Assembly: GCF_037055275.1 (NCBI RefSeq)
Contig: NZ_CP146343.1
Location: 2,514,501 to 2,578,500, forward strand
Direction of reading: 5' to 3'
Source of the DNA: Pseudomonas sp. ML2-2023-3
Lineage (GTDB): Bacteria > Pseudomonadota > Gammaproteobacteria > Pseudomonadales > Pseudomonadaceae
Length of the DNA: 64,000 bases
Positions within the stretch are counted from its first letter, which is position 1. Every line of letters begins with the position of its first letter. Both the position numbers and the translations under genes were made by a program. Positions 7,961 through 16,762 of this stretch are shown piece by piece. The notes below the pieces were generated by a model. The model was not told the origin of the DNA. It saw only the letters and a list, made by a program, of their open reading frames with translations, and searched no databases.

Positions 7961-8965
7961 TCAGAGCTTCAAAACCAGCTTGCCGAAGTTCTCCCCGCTA
8001 AACAGTTTCATCAGGCTTTCCGGAAAGCTTTCCAGCCCTTCGACAATATGTTCTTTGCTTGTTAGTTGGCCTTTGGCCAGCCACCCCGCCATTTCCTGTC
8101 CGGCAACTACGTAGCGATCGGCATAGTCCATCACTACAAAGCCTTCCATGCGTGCACGATTGACCAGCAGTGACAAGTAGTTGGAAGGGCCTTTCACGGC
8201 CTCCTTGTTGTTGTACTGGCTAATTGCACCGCAAATGATGACACGAGCCTTGAAGTTCAGGCGGCTAAGCACTGCGTCGAGAATATCGCCGCCGACGTTG
8301 TCGAAAAATACATCAACGCCCTTAGGGCATTCTCGTTTAAGCCCCGCGACAACATCCTCATTTTTGTAGTCGATCGCGCCGTCAAAGCCCAATTCCTGGG
8401 TCAGCAACGCGCACTTTTCTTTCCCGCCAGCAATGCCCACTACGCGGCAGCCTTTAAGCTTGGCGATTTGACCGGCAATGCTGCCCACTGCGCCTGCTGC
8501 GCCAGAAATCACCACTGTGTCGCCCGCCTTGGGGGTACCTACTTCGAGCAGGGCGAAGTAGGCGGTCATGCCGGTCATGCCCAAGGCGGACAAGTACACA
8601 GGCAGTGGCGCAAGTCCGGGGTCTACTTTGTAGAACCCGCGCGGCTCACCCACGAAGTAATCCTGAACCCCCAAGGCGCCATTGACGTAATCACCGACGG
8701 CAAAGCCGGGGTGGGCGGAGGCGATGACTTTGCCTACACCCAGTGCGCGCATGACTTCACCCAGAGCCACTGGCGGGATATAGGACTTGCCTTCGTTCAT
8801 CCAGCCGCGCATCGCCGGGTCGAGGGACAGATACTCGTTCCTGACAAGGATCTGTCCTTCTTTAGGTTGTACGACCGTAACTTCCTGAAAAGTGAATGTA
8901 TCGCGGGTCGCTGCACCGACTGGACGTTTGGCGAGCAGGAATTGGCGATTTGTCTGGTCAGTCAT
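7961..8965 (-). CDS. NADP-dependent MDR-family oxidoreductase (CurA/LTB4DH type)
   Basis: This 334-residue enzyme belongs to the zinc-independent medium-chain reductases that reduce alpha,beta-unsaturated ketones with NADPH. Visible features are the N-terminal FLLAKRPVG segment, the family block LGMTGMTAYFALLEVGTP, and the nucleotide-binding motif GAAGAVGSIAGQIAK. NVGGDILDAVL follows. Length is typical. The ATG at 8965 has AAGGGG upstream. It is convergent with pyrF and divergent from an SDR gene. Likely roles are detoxification of reactive enones or curcumin-like compounds, but the natural substrate cannot be read from sequence. Confidence 0.92.
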   Translation of the reverse strand: MTDQTNRQFLLAKRPVGAATRDTFTFQEVTVVQPKEGQILVRNEYLSLDPAMRGWMNEGKSYIPPVALGEVMRALGVGKVIASAHPGFAVGDYVNGALGVQDYFVGEPRGFYKVDPGLAPLPVYLSALGMTGMTAYFALLEVGTPKAGDTVVISGAAGAVGSIAGQIAKLKGCRVVGIAGGKEKCALLTQELGFDGAIDYKNEDVVAGLKRECPKGVDVFFDNVGGDILDAVLSRLNFKARVIICGAISQYNNKEAVKGPSNYLSLLVNRARMEGFVVMDYADRYVVAGQEMAGWLAKGQLTSKEHIVEGLESFPESLMKLFSGENFGKLVLKL

Positions 8966-9160
8966 TGCAATAACCCCTTGGAAAATGATGTCTGTTGATA
9001 GACCTTCTTGAGCCTCAGGGCAAGTGAATCCCGGACCACGAATAGGTTTTTATCAGTTGTGGTGATGGTTATATGCAGGCCTGTATCACTCGGATAAATA
9101 AGTCGATGACTGCACCAGAACCGTTCACGGTGCAGGCGTACCCCTCAGAGGACAACAACA

Positions 9161-9922
9161 ATGGGCATGACGTTTGCCGGGCAAGTGGCAGTGGTTACAG
9201 GCGCTGGAGCAGGTATCGGCCGAGCCGCGGCTCTGGCATTTGCGGGCGAAGGCTTGAAAGTGGTGGTGGCCGATCTGGATGTGGCAGGGGGCGAATACAC
9301 GGTCGAGCAGATAGAGGCTGCGGGTGGCAGTGCTGTTTTCGTAAGGTGTGATGTCACCGTGGAGGCGCAAGTCAGGCAGTTGATGGAGCTGGTCATCAGC
9401 GCCTACGGTCGGCTGGATTATGCCTTCAACAATGCGGGGATCGAGATCGAGCATGGTCGCCTGGCGGATGGCACGCTGGACGAATTCGACGCGATCATGG
9501 GAGTGAACGTCAAAGGTGTCTGGTTATGCATGAAATATCAGCTGCCATTGATGCTGGCTCAGGGCGGTGGGGCAATCGTCAACACGGCATCGGTAGCGGG
9601 GTTGGGGGCTGCGCCGAAGATGAGCATCTACTCGGCGTCCAAACATGCGGTGATCGGGCTGACGAAATCAGCAGCCATCGAATATGCGAAAAAGCATATT
9701 CGGGTGAACGCGGTGTGCCCGGCAGTGATTGATACCGATATGTTCCGGCGAGCCTATGAAGCCGATCCGCGCAAGGCCGAGTTTGCTGCCGCGATTCACC
9801 CTGTGGGGCGCATCGGCAAGGTTGAGGAGGTCGCCAGCGCCGTCTTGTACCTGTGCTCGGACGGCGCGGCGTTTACCACCGGCCATGCGTTGGCTGTCGA
9901 TGGTGGGGCACTGGCGATCTGA
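9161..9922 (+). CDS. short-chain dehydrogenase/reductase (classical SDR)
   Basis: This 253-residue classical SDR has the cofactor motif TGAGAGIG at residues 13-20 and the NNAG motif near 90. The catalytic Ser lies in the ASVAGLG segment, and the Tyr-x3-Lys motif is YSASK near residue 158. An Asp after the second strand (VVADLD) suggests NAD(H) preference. It ends in GHALAVDGGALA, as in glucose-dehydrogenase-like SDRs. AGAGGA lies upstream of the ATG. The substrate is unknown. Its stop lies only four bases from the stop of the convergent permease gene. Confidence 0.92.
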   Translation: MGMTFAGQVAVVTGAGAGIGRAAALAFAGEGLKVVVADLDVAGGEYTVEQIEAAGGSAVFVRCDVTVEAQVRQLMELVISAYGRLDYAFNNAGIEIEHGRLADGTLDEFDAIMGVNVKGVWLCMKYQLPLMLAQGGGAIVNTASVAGLGAAPKMSIYSASKHAVIGLTKSAAIEYAKKHIRVNAVCPAVIDTDMFRRAYEADPRKAEFAAAIHPVGRIGKVEEVASAVLYLCSDGAAFTTGHALAVDGGALAI

Positions 9923-9926
9923 TCAG

Positions 9927-11117
9927 TCAGCGTGATTTAACGTTCAGGATTATCAGGGTCAGTACACCCGCGACGATTCCCCAAAAGGCCGAGCCGATCG
10001 AGAACAGGCTCATGCCCGATGCTGTGACCATGAAGGTCACCAGGGCCGCCTCGCGCTCTCTGGATTCACTCATGGCAATGGTCAAGCCATTGATGATCGA
10101 GCCGAACAGGGCCAGTGCAGCAATGGACAACACCAACTCTTTGGGCAAGGCTGCAAACAGCGCGGCAAGGGTGGCGCCAAAAACGCCGGCAATGCCATAG
10201 AAAATTCCGCACCACATGGCCGCGGTGTAGCGCTTTTTAGGGTCTTCGTGGGCATGGGGGCCGGTGCAGATAGCGGCACTGATCGCAGCCAGGTTGATCC
10301 CGTGGGAGCCAAAAGGGGCAAGCAGCAGTGAAGCCACGCCGGTGGTGGTGATCAGCGGCGAAGCGGGCACGCTGTAACCGTCGGCCCGCAGCACGGCGAT
10401 GCCCGGCATGTTTTGCGACGTCATGGCGACGACAAACAGGGGAATACCGATGCTGATGGTTGCGGCCAGCGAGAATGAAGGTGTGGTCCATACCGGCACA
10501 GCCACTTCGAGGGCGAAACCGCTGAAGTCCAGTAGCCCGAGCAAACCCGAAATCAGAGTGCCAATCACCAGGGCCGCCAGTACCGCATAGCGGGGCGACA
10601 GGCGTTTGACGATCAGGTAAGTGAAAAACATGCCAATGACCAGGCCGGTACGGTGCTGGGCAGCGACGAAAATTTCGCTGCCGATCTTGAACAGGATTCC
10701 TGCCAGCAAGGCCGCAGCCAGAGACGAGGGGATACGTTTGACCAGGCGTTCAAAGCTGCCGGTCATGCCGCAGATGATCACCAGCACCGCACAAGTGATG
10801 TAGGCGCCGATGGCTTCGTGGTAGCTGACACCGCCCAGGCTGGTGATCAGCAGCGCAGCCCCCGGCGTTGACCAGGCGATGGTAATCGGTGTGCGGTAGC
10901 GCAAAGACAAGCCTATGCTGCAAATGGCCATGCCGATCGACAGCGCCCAAATCCATGACGAGATCTGCCCGCTGGTGAGTCCCGCTGCCTGACCTGCTTG
11001 AAACATGAGGACCAGGGAACTGGTGTAGCCAGTCATCATGGCGATAAACCCTGCGACTACAGCCGAGGGAGAGGTGTCTGCCAGAGGGTGCAAGCGTGGC
11101 TGAGTGGCGTCCGTCAT
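9927..11117 (-). CDS. BenE-family permease (benzoate/xanthine-type transporter)
   Basis: This 396-residue inner-membrane protein is almost entirely hydrophobic helices, about 11-12 segments. It has the family signatures VVAGFIAMMTGYTSSLVLMFQAG and TPGAALLITSLGGVSY. The family includes BenE benzoate/proton symporters. The ATG at 11117 (AAGGAA upstream) was chosen over an upstream start at 11174, because the protein then begins MTDATQPRLHPLADTS just ahead of the first helix. It lies beside a GntR regulator and the purine catabolism block, so a purine or aromatic acid substrate is possible. The substrate is not resolved. Confidence 0.88.
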   Translation of the reverse strand: MTDATQPRLHPLADTSPSAVVAGFIAMMTGYTSSLVLMFQAGQAAGLTSGQISSWIWALSIGMAICSIGLSLRYRTPITIAWSTPGAALLITSLGGVSYHEAIGAYITCAVLVIICGMTGSFERLVKRIPSSLAAALLAGILFKIGSEIFVAAQHRTGLVIGMFFTYLIVKRLSPRYAVLAALVIGTLISGLLGLLDFSGFALEVAVPVWTTPSFSLAATISIGIPLFVVAMTSQNMPGIAVLRADGYSVPASPLITTTGVASLLLAPFGSHGINLAAISAAICTGPHAHEDPKKRYTAAMWCGIFYGIAGVFGATLAALFAALPKELVLSIAALALFGSIINGLTIAMSESREREAALVTFMVTASGMSLFSIGSAFWGIVAGVLTLIILNVKSR

Positions 11118-11240
11118 GGAGCGGCATTCCTTGTTCTTGATAAGAGTTAGAGCAAGGCGCAAGCCTAAACGCAAATGTCACATTTCATTGCGATACAGAC
11201 GGGGTCGTATATGACCGTACAGTCGTACTGGCACTCTGGC

Positions 11241-11250
11241 TTGTGTACAA
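11241..11250. promoter_or_regulatory. candidate GntR-type operator
   Basis: TTGTGTACAA has inverted arms TTGT/ACAA and lies between the divergent permease and GntR genes. Many FCD-type GntR regulators bind short palindromes of this sort. A further GGTC-ATATA-GACC-like dyad lies nearby at 11204-11216. Confidence 0.4.
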
Positions 11251-11343
11251 TGAGTCTTGCTTTTTGCATTAATTACCAGTCAGCGACGCCCGTTTACGTA
11301 TTAGCGTAACTTCATCCGCCGCCGCTTCCCCACACGAGTAACC

Positions 11344-12111
11344 ATGAACGAACAGTTGCAGCCTCTCAAGAAACAATCCCGCGCTGGCAAGGCCGGCCGC
11401 AGTGGAACCCAGGACGATATCGTCTATGCGCATATTTTTGAGGCGATCCTCGAACAGCGTCTGGCGCCTGGCACAAAGTTGAGTGAAGAGGCATTGGGCG
11501 AAATCTTCGGGGTGAGCCGCACCATTATTCGTCGTGCATTGTCGCGCCTGGCCCATGAAGGGGTTGTGCTGCTGCGTCCCAATCGTGGTGCGGTGGTAGC
11601 GAGCCCCAGCGTAGAAGAAGCGCGGCAGGTGTTTCTGGCGCGTCGACTGGTTGAAAAGGCCATTACCGAATTGGCGGTGGTCCACGCTACTGCCGAAGAC
11701 TTGTCGCAACTGCGCAAAATGGTGCAGGACGAGCGCGACAGCTTTTCGCGAGGCGATCGTGGCGCGGGTATCCGGCTGTCAGGCGAGTTCCACTTGAAGT
11801 TGGCAGAAGCGGCTAAAAATGCGCCGCTGATCAGCTTTCAGCGCAGCCTCGTATCGCAAACCTCGTTGATCATTGCCCAGTACGAGAATGGCAACCGCTC
11901 ACATTGCTCCTACGACGAACACATGCAGTTGATCGATGCCATTGAAGCCCGTGATGCTTCCCAGGCCGTGCACCTGATGATGCACCACATGGATCACATC
12001 GACAGCAAGCTCAACCTTGACGAAGAAAGCGCCTCGGATGACCTGCACGCGGTGTTTTCGCACTTGCTGCAAACCAAGAGCAAAGGCCCCCGGCCTGCTG
12101 CCAAGCTCTAA
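11344..12111 (+). CDS. GntR/FCD-family transcriptional regulator
   Basis: This 255-residue regulator has an N-terminal winged helix (FEAILEQRLAPGTKLSEEALGE, then VSRTIIRRALSRLAHEGVV at about residues 26-80). An all-helical FCD effector domain follows, with the ARRLVEKAI and SGEFHLKLAEAA motifs and metal-ligand-type histidines such as HMQLIDAIEARD. FCD regulators respond to small acids or purine metabolites. Its place beside guaD-xdhCBA suggests control of purine catabolism, the divergent permease, or both. A second FCD regulator lies at the far end of the operon. Confidence 0.9.
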   Translation: MNEQLQPLKKQSRAGKAGRSGTQDDIVYAHIFEAILEQRLAPGTKLSEEALGEIFGVSRTIIRRALSRLAHEGVVLLRPNRGAVVASPSVEEARQVFLARRLVEKAITELAVVHATAEDLSQLRKMVQDERDSFSRGDRGAGIRLSGEFHLKLAEAAKNAPLISFQRSLVSQTSLIIAQYENGNRSHCSYDEHMQLIDAIEARDASQAVHLMMHHMDHIDSKLNLDEESASDDLHAVFSHLLQTKSKGPRPAAKL

Positions 12112-12148
12112 GATTCGTTGCAATCGTGTGGCTACTTGTCTGCAAGGC

Positions 12149-12187
12149 GAGTCAAATCCCGTAGCAGCTGCTACAGGGGTTTGACTC
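12149..12187. terminator. long bidirectional hairpin between GntR gene and guaD
   Basis: A 12-bp outer stem (12149-12160 with 12176-12187, one G-T pair) encloses the perfect palindrome GTAGCAGCTGCTAC. It lies between two convergent genes and can serve both strands. Confidence 0.65.
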
Positions 12188-12229
12188 TCTATGACCTGCA
12201 ACCGTGTGCAGGCCAAGGTAGCCATTCAT

Positions 12230-13528
12230 TCAGCGCTGATGCACCAGATTGCCCGCTGCATAGGTCTGTTGCACCGTGCGGTCGTCGCCCAGGGTCATCA
12301 ATACAAACAACGTTTCAGCGATGTTTTTTGATTGCTTCAGGCGATAGCTCATCAGCGGCGTTGAGTTGTAGTCCAGTACCACGAAGTCGGCATCGCTACC
12401 CGGTTGCAGGTTGCCGATCCGGTCTTCCAGGCGCAGTGCCCGCGCGCCGCCCAGAGTGGCCAGATACAACGATTTGAACGGATCCAGACGAGCGCCTTGC
12501 AACTGCATGACCTTGTAGGCTTCGTTCAATGTGTTGAGCAACGAGAAGCTGGTACCCGCGCCAACATCCGTTCCCAGGCCCACATTGAGTTTGTGTTTCT
12601 CGGCCATCGGCAGGTTGAACAGGCCGCTGCCCAGAAACAGATTGGAAGTCGGGCAGAAAGCCACCGCAGAGCCTGTTTCGGCCAGGCGAGCACATTCCTC
12701 ATCACATAGATGCACGCCGTGGGCAAACACCGAACGCTCCCCCAGCAGTTGGTAGTGGTCATACACATCCAGATAGCCTTTGCGCTCAGGGAAGAGCGAC
12801 TTGACCCACTCGATTTCCTGAAGGTTCTCGCTGATATGGGTATGCAGATACACATCCGGGTATTCCCCCAGCAACTGGCCGGCCAGGGTTAATTGCTCCG
12901 GGGTGCTGGTCGGTGCAAAACGCGGGGTGACGGCGTAATGCAGGCGGCCTTTCCCATGCCAGCGTTCGATCAGCGCCTTGCTTTCGATGTAGCTGGTTTC
13001 GGCGGTGTCGGTCAGGTATTCGGGGGCGTTGCGGTCCATCATCACTTTGCCGGCGATCAGGCGCAGGTCCAGTCGCTGTGCCGCTTCAAACAAGGCGTCG
13101 ACCGATTGCGGATGCACACTGCCAAACACCAGCGCCGTGGTGGTGCCATTGCGCAGCAGTTCCTTGAGGAAAATATCGGCAACTTCGTCAGCATGTGCCT
13201 TGTCGGCGAACTGGTTTTCGCACGGGAAGGTGTAGGTGTTGAGCCAGTCGAGCAATTGCTCGCCGTAGGCACCAATCATCCCGGTCTGCGGAAAGTGGAT
13301 GTGCGTATCGATAAAGCCCGGTGTGATCAGGGCATCCTTGTACTCGGTGACTTCAATGTCGCCAGCCAGAGCCGTGAGCAGTTCGCTGGCAGGCCCGACC
13401 GCTTTGATCTGCCCGTTTTCCACCACCAGCAGACCGTCTTCGAAGTATTCATAGGAGGCCTCGATCCCGACGTCGGCGGGGTCGGCAATGCTGTGCAAAA
13501 TGGCGGCGCGGTAGGCTTTACAGGTCAT
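12230..13528 (-). CDS. guaD: guanine deaminase
   Basis: This 432-residue amidohydrolase converts guanine to xanthine. The metal-binding DTHIHFP motif is near residues 74-80, followed by the FPCENQFAD signature of guanine deaminases. HTHISE and GTDVGAGTSFS supply further ligands and the catalytic Asp. Length is typical. It is the last gene of an operon with xdhA, xdhB and xdhC; the gap to xdhC is 8 bp. The product xanthine is the substrate of the enzyme made by the upstream genes, so the operon makes a two-step route from guanine to urate. Confidence 0.95.
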   Translation of the reverse strand: MTCKAYRAAILHSIADPADVGIEASYEYFEDGLLVVENGQIKAVGPASELLTALAGDIEVTEYKDALITPGFIDTHIHFPQTGMIGAYGEQLLDWLNTYTFPCENQFADKAHADEVADIFLKELLRNGTTTALVFGSVHPQSVDALFEAAQRLDLRLIAGKVMMDRNAPEYLTDTAETSYIESKALIERWHGKGRLHYAVTPRFAPTSTPEQLTLAGQLLGEYPDVYLHTHISENLQEIEWVKSLFPERKGYLDVYDHYQLLGERSVFAHGVHLCDEECARLAETGSAVAFCPTSNLFLGSGLFNLPMAEKHKLNVGLGTDVGAGTSFSLLNTLNEAYKVMQLQGARLDPFKSLYLATLGGARALRLEDRIGNLQPGSDADFVVLDYNSTPLMSYRLKQSKNIAETLFVLMTLGDDRTVQQTYAAGNLVHQR

Positions 13529-13536
13529 GATAATTC

Positions 13537-14394
13537 TCAGTGTGTGGCATGGCTGCGTCGTGAAGACGGCAGCAATTGTTTAATGGATTCGGATGACGCG
13601 CTGTCGGCACAGGCGGTGTGCTGGCCGAAGTGGGTGTTGTAGGTGGCGATGATTTCGCCTGCGATGGAAATTGCTATTTCGACAGGCAGTTTGCCTTTGA
13701 CTTCGCTCAATCCCATCGGGCAGCGCATGCGCTGCAAATGTGATGCGCTGATACCCCGGTCACGCAGACGGTGTTCGAACTTCACGCGTTTGGTTTTAGA
13801 GCCAATCAAGCCGAAGTAGGTAAAGTCGTTGCGTTTGAGCAGGGCGGCGCTGAGTTCCAGATCCAGGGCGTGATTATGCGTCATGACGATGCAGTAGCAA
13901 CCCGCTGGCAGTGCTTGAATCTCGTCGACGGGCTCGTCGGTGACGATTTTTTCTACGCCTTGGGGGATGAGCGCCGGGAACTCCTGCTCCCGAGAGTCAA
14001 TCCAGCGCACCCGGCAGGGCAGGCTGGCGAGCAGGGGCACCAGTGCCCGGGCCACATGACCTGCGCCAAATACGGCGATGTGTGCCTGTACCTGGCCCAT
14101 GGGTTCGAACAGCAACACGGTCACTCCTCCGCAACACTGGCCCAGGCTGGCGCCCAGGCTGAAGCGTTGCAGATGGGGGTCTTGCTTGCCGCTGCCAAGC
14201 ATCTGGCGGGCAATCTCCATCGCCTTGTATTCCAGATGACCGCCGCCAATGGTGTCGAATGTCTGGTGCGCGCAGATCACCATCTTTGAACCGGCATTGC
14301 GGGGTGTCGAGCCTTGCTCCTCAATGATGGTGACCAGCACGCAGGGCTCTCCCTGCTGCTGCAACTCGGCCAGGGCGCTGATCCAGTTATTCAT
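13537..14394 (-). CDS. xdhC: xanthine dehydrogenase accessory protein XdhC
   Basis: This 285-residue chaperone binds molybdenum cofactor, promotes its sulfuration and inserts it into XdhB. The N-terminal XdhC/CoxI segment LVTIIEEQGSTPRNAGSKM and a Rossmann-type motif VFGAGHVARAL near residue 100 are visible. The ATG at 14394 was chosen because it overlaps the end of xdhB by eight bases, a typical coupled arrangement. A longer frame opening at 14523 lies wholly within xdhB and is not expected. Confidence 0.94.
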   Translation of the reverse strand: MNNWISALAELQQQGEPCVLVTIIEEQGSTPRNAGSKMVICAHQTFDTIGGGHLEYKAMEIARQMLGSGKQDPHLQRFSLGASLGQCCGGVTVLLFEPMGQVQAHIAVFGAGHVARALVPLLASLPCRVRWIDSREQEFPALIPQGVEKIVTDEPVDEIQALPAGCYCIVMTHNHALDLELSAALLKRNDFTYFGLIGSKTKRVKFEHRLRDRGISASHLQRMRCPMGLSEVKGKLPVEIAISIAGEIIATYNTHFGQHTACADSASSESIKQLLPSSRRSHATH

Positions 14395-16762
14395 GCTGAT
14401 CTCCCGACAAAACCTTGCGCATTTGCTCACAGCCCCACAGGACCCGTTCCGGGGTAGCCGGGGCGTCAATGGCAGGTTGTACTCGATAGTCGGCCAAGCT
14501 CGCCACGGCGTCCTTGATCGCACACCAGGCCGCGATACCGAGCATGAACGGCGGCTCGCCGACTGCTTTGGAGTGGAATACGGTGTCTTCCGGATTTTTT
14601 CGGTTTTCTACCAGCGTGACGCGCAGGTCCAGTGGCATATCCGCCACGGCAGGTATCTTGTAGCTGGCCGGGCCATTGGTCATCAATTTGCCTTTGGCGT
14701 TCCACACCAGTTCCTCCATGGTCAGCCACCCGGCGCCCTGAATATAGCCGCCTTCCACCTGGCCGATGTCGATGGCCGGGTTCAGCGAAGCGCCAACGTC
14801 GTGCAGGATGTCCGTGCGCAACATTTTGTATTCGCCGGTGAGGGTGTCAACGATCACTTCGGCGCAGGCGGCACCAAAGGCAAAGTAGTAAAACGGCCGT
14901 CCCCGTGCCTGAGTGCGGTCATAGAAGATCTTTGGCGTTTTGTAGAAGCCTGTACTCGACAGCGACACCTGGCCGAAATAGGCCTGCTGAATCAAGGTTT
15001 CAAAGCTGATGACCTGTTCGCCAACGCGCACCTGGCCATTGTGGAAAATCACCTCCTGTTGCTCGACCTGATACTTGCCGGCGGCAAACTCCACCAGCCT
15101 TAGCTTGATGGTCTCGGCTGCATTTTGTGCGGCCTTGCCATTGAGGTCAGCCCCGCTTGAAGCCGCTGTAGGCGAGGTATTCGGGACCTTATCCGTGTTG
15201 GTGGCAGTGATCTGCACCCGGCTGATATCCACCTGAAACACTTCGGCCACCACTTGCGCGACCTTGGTGTTCAACCCCTGGCCCATCTCGGTGCCGCCGT
15301 GGTTGAGATGGATGCTGCCATCGGTGTAGATGTGAACCAGTGCTCCTGCCTGATTGAGAAAGCTGGCGGTAAAGGATATTCCGAACTTGACCGGAGTCAG
15401 TGCCAAACCTTTCTTAAGGATGGGGCTATTGGCGTTGAACGCCTTGATTAACTCCCGGCGTTCGGCGTAGTGGCTGCTGGCTTCCAGGTCGGCGGTCATT
15501 TCTTCCAGCAGGTTGTGCTCCACGGTCTGGTAGTAGTGAGTCACATTGCGCTCGGTTTTGCCGTAGTAGTTGGCCTTGCGCACGGCCAGGGGATCCAGGC
15601 CCAAATGGCGGGCAATGTGGTCCATGACTTCTTCGATCGCGACCATGCCTTGCGGGCCGCCAAACCCGCGGTAGGCGGTGTTTGACGCGGTATTGGTCTT
15701 GCAGCGATAGCCATTGATCGTGGCATCGCCCAGGTAGTAAGCGTTATCGGCGTGGAACATGGCGCGGTCGACGATGGAGTTGGACAGGTCCGGTGAGCAG
15801 CCGCAGTTGCCCGCCAGATCCAGCTTGATGCCCTGCAGCCGACCACGGGCGTCAAAGCCGACGTCGTACTCGATATAGAACGGGTGGCGCTTGCCGGTCA
15901 TCAGCATGTCTTCGACCCGTGGCAGGCGCATTTTGGTCGGCTGCCCGGTCAGGCGCGCCACCACTGCACACATGCACGCAGGGCCTGCAGCCTGCGTCTC
16001 CTTGCCGCCAAAGCCGCCGCCCATACGCCGCATGTCGACGACGATTTTGTTCATCGAAACATCCAGTACTTCAGCCACCAGCTTTTGCACTTCGGTGGGG
16101 TTTTGCGTTGAGCAGTACACGATCATCCCGCCGTCTTCGGTGGGCATTACCGATGAGATCTGTGTTTCGAGATAGAAGTGTTCCTGTCCACCGATATGCA
16201 AACTGCCCTGCAGGCGATTGTCGGCCCCCGCCAGCGCGCCGCTTGAGTCGCCGCGTTCATGGGTGTGGGTGTCGAGCACAAAGTGCTTGTTGCGTAGCGC
16301 CTGAACCACATCAAGCACTGGCTCCAGGTCTTCGTATTCGATAATGGCGGCCATTGCCGCTTTGCGTGCGGTGTCCAGGTCATGGGCGGCCACCGCCAGG
16401 ACTGCCTGGCCTACATATTCCACCTTGTCAATGGCCAGCAACGGGTCGCCAGGCAGCAGCGGGCCGATGTCCTTGAGGCCGGGAATGTCCTCGTGGGTAA
16501 TGACCAGACGCACACCTTCAAAGGCGTAGCAGGGCGCAGTGTCGACGCGGATGATTTTGGCGTGAGCCCGGTCTGACAGGCGTGCGTAGAGATGCAGCTG
16601 GTTGGGGAATTCGAGCCGGTCATCGATGTACTGCGCCTCACCCGAGACGTGCTTTTCGGCGCTGTCATGCTTGACGCTGCGACCTACACCCGTTTTCAGG
16701 TCCTGTTGGAACAGGGCCGTCAATTCGGCCTGGGTTGGCTCGATCTTGTGATGGTTAGACAT
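14387..16762 (-). CDS. xdhB: xanthine dehydrogenase, molybdenum-binding subunit
   Basis: This 791-residue large subunit holds the molybdopterin site where xanthine is hydroxylated to urate. Recognisable blocks are GVGRSVKHDSAEKHVSGEA at the start, MRRMGGGFGGKETQAAG in the middle, and AYRGFGGPQG with a conserved Arg. Near the C-terminus are GEPPFMLGIAAWCAIKDA and the VGEPP-type catalytic Glu segment. Length matches other bacterial XdhB proteins. It overlaps xdhA by eight bases upstream and xdhC by eight bases downstream, so the three genes are probably translationally coupled. Confidence 0.96.
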   Translation of the reverse strand: MSNHHKIEPTQAELTALFQQDLKTGVGRSVKHDSAEKHVSGEAQYIDDRLEFPNQLHLYARLSDRAHAKIIRVDTAPCYAFEGVRLVITHEDIPGLKDIGPLLPGDPLLAIDKVEYVGQAVLAVAAHDLDTARKAAMAAIIEYEDLEPVLDVVQALRNKHFVLDTHTHERGDSSGALAGADNRLQGSLHIGGQEHFYLETQISSVMPTEDGGMIVYCSTQNPTEVQKLVAEVLDVSMNKIVVDMRRMGGGFGGKETQAAGPACMCAVVARLTGQPTKMRLPRVEDMLMTGKRHPFYIEYDVGFDARGRLQGIKLDLAGNCGCSPDLSNSIVDRAMFHADNAYYLGDATINGYRCKTNTASNTAYRGFGGPQGMVAIEEVMDHIARHLGLDPLAVRKANYYGKTERNVTHYYQTVEHNLLEEMTADLEASSHYAERRELIKAFNANSPILKKGLALTPVKFGISFTASFLNQAGALVHIYTDGSIHLNHGGTEMGQGLNTKVAQVVAEVFQVDISRVQITATNTDKVPNTSPTAASSGADLNGKAAQNAAETIKLRLVEFAAGKYQVEQQEVIFHNGQVRVGEQVISFETLIQQAYFGQVSLSSTGFYKTPKIFYDRTQARGRPFYYFAFGAACAEVIVDTLTGEYKMLRTDILHDVGASLNPAIDIGQVEGGYIQGAGWLTMEELVWNAKGKLMTNGPASYKIPAVADMPLDLRVTLVENRKNPEDTVFHSKAVGEPPFMLGIAAWCAIKDAVASLADYRVQPAIDAPATPERVLWGCEQMRKVLSGDQHE

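Noticed and set aside
12893..13642. Long plus-strand frame of 249 codons antisense to guaD and xdhC
   Set aside because: It is a shadow of strongly supported genes on the other strand, caused by high GC codon use, and has no family features.
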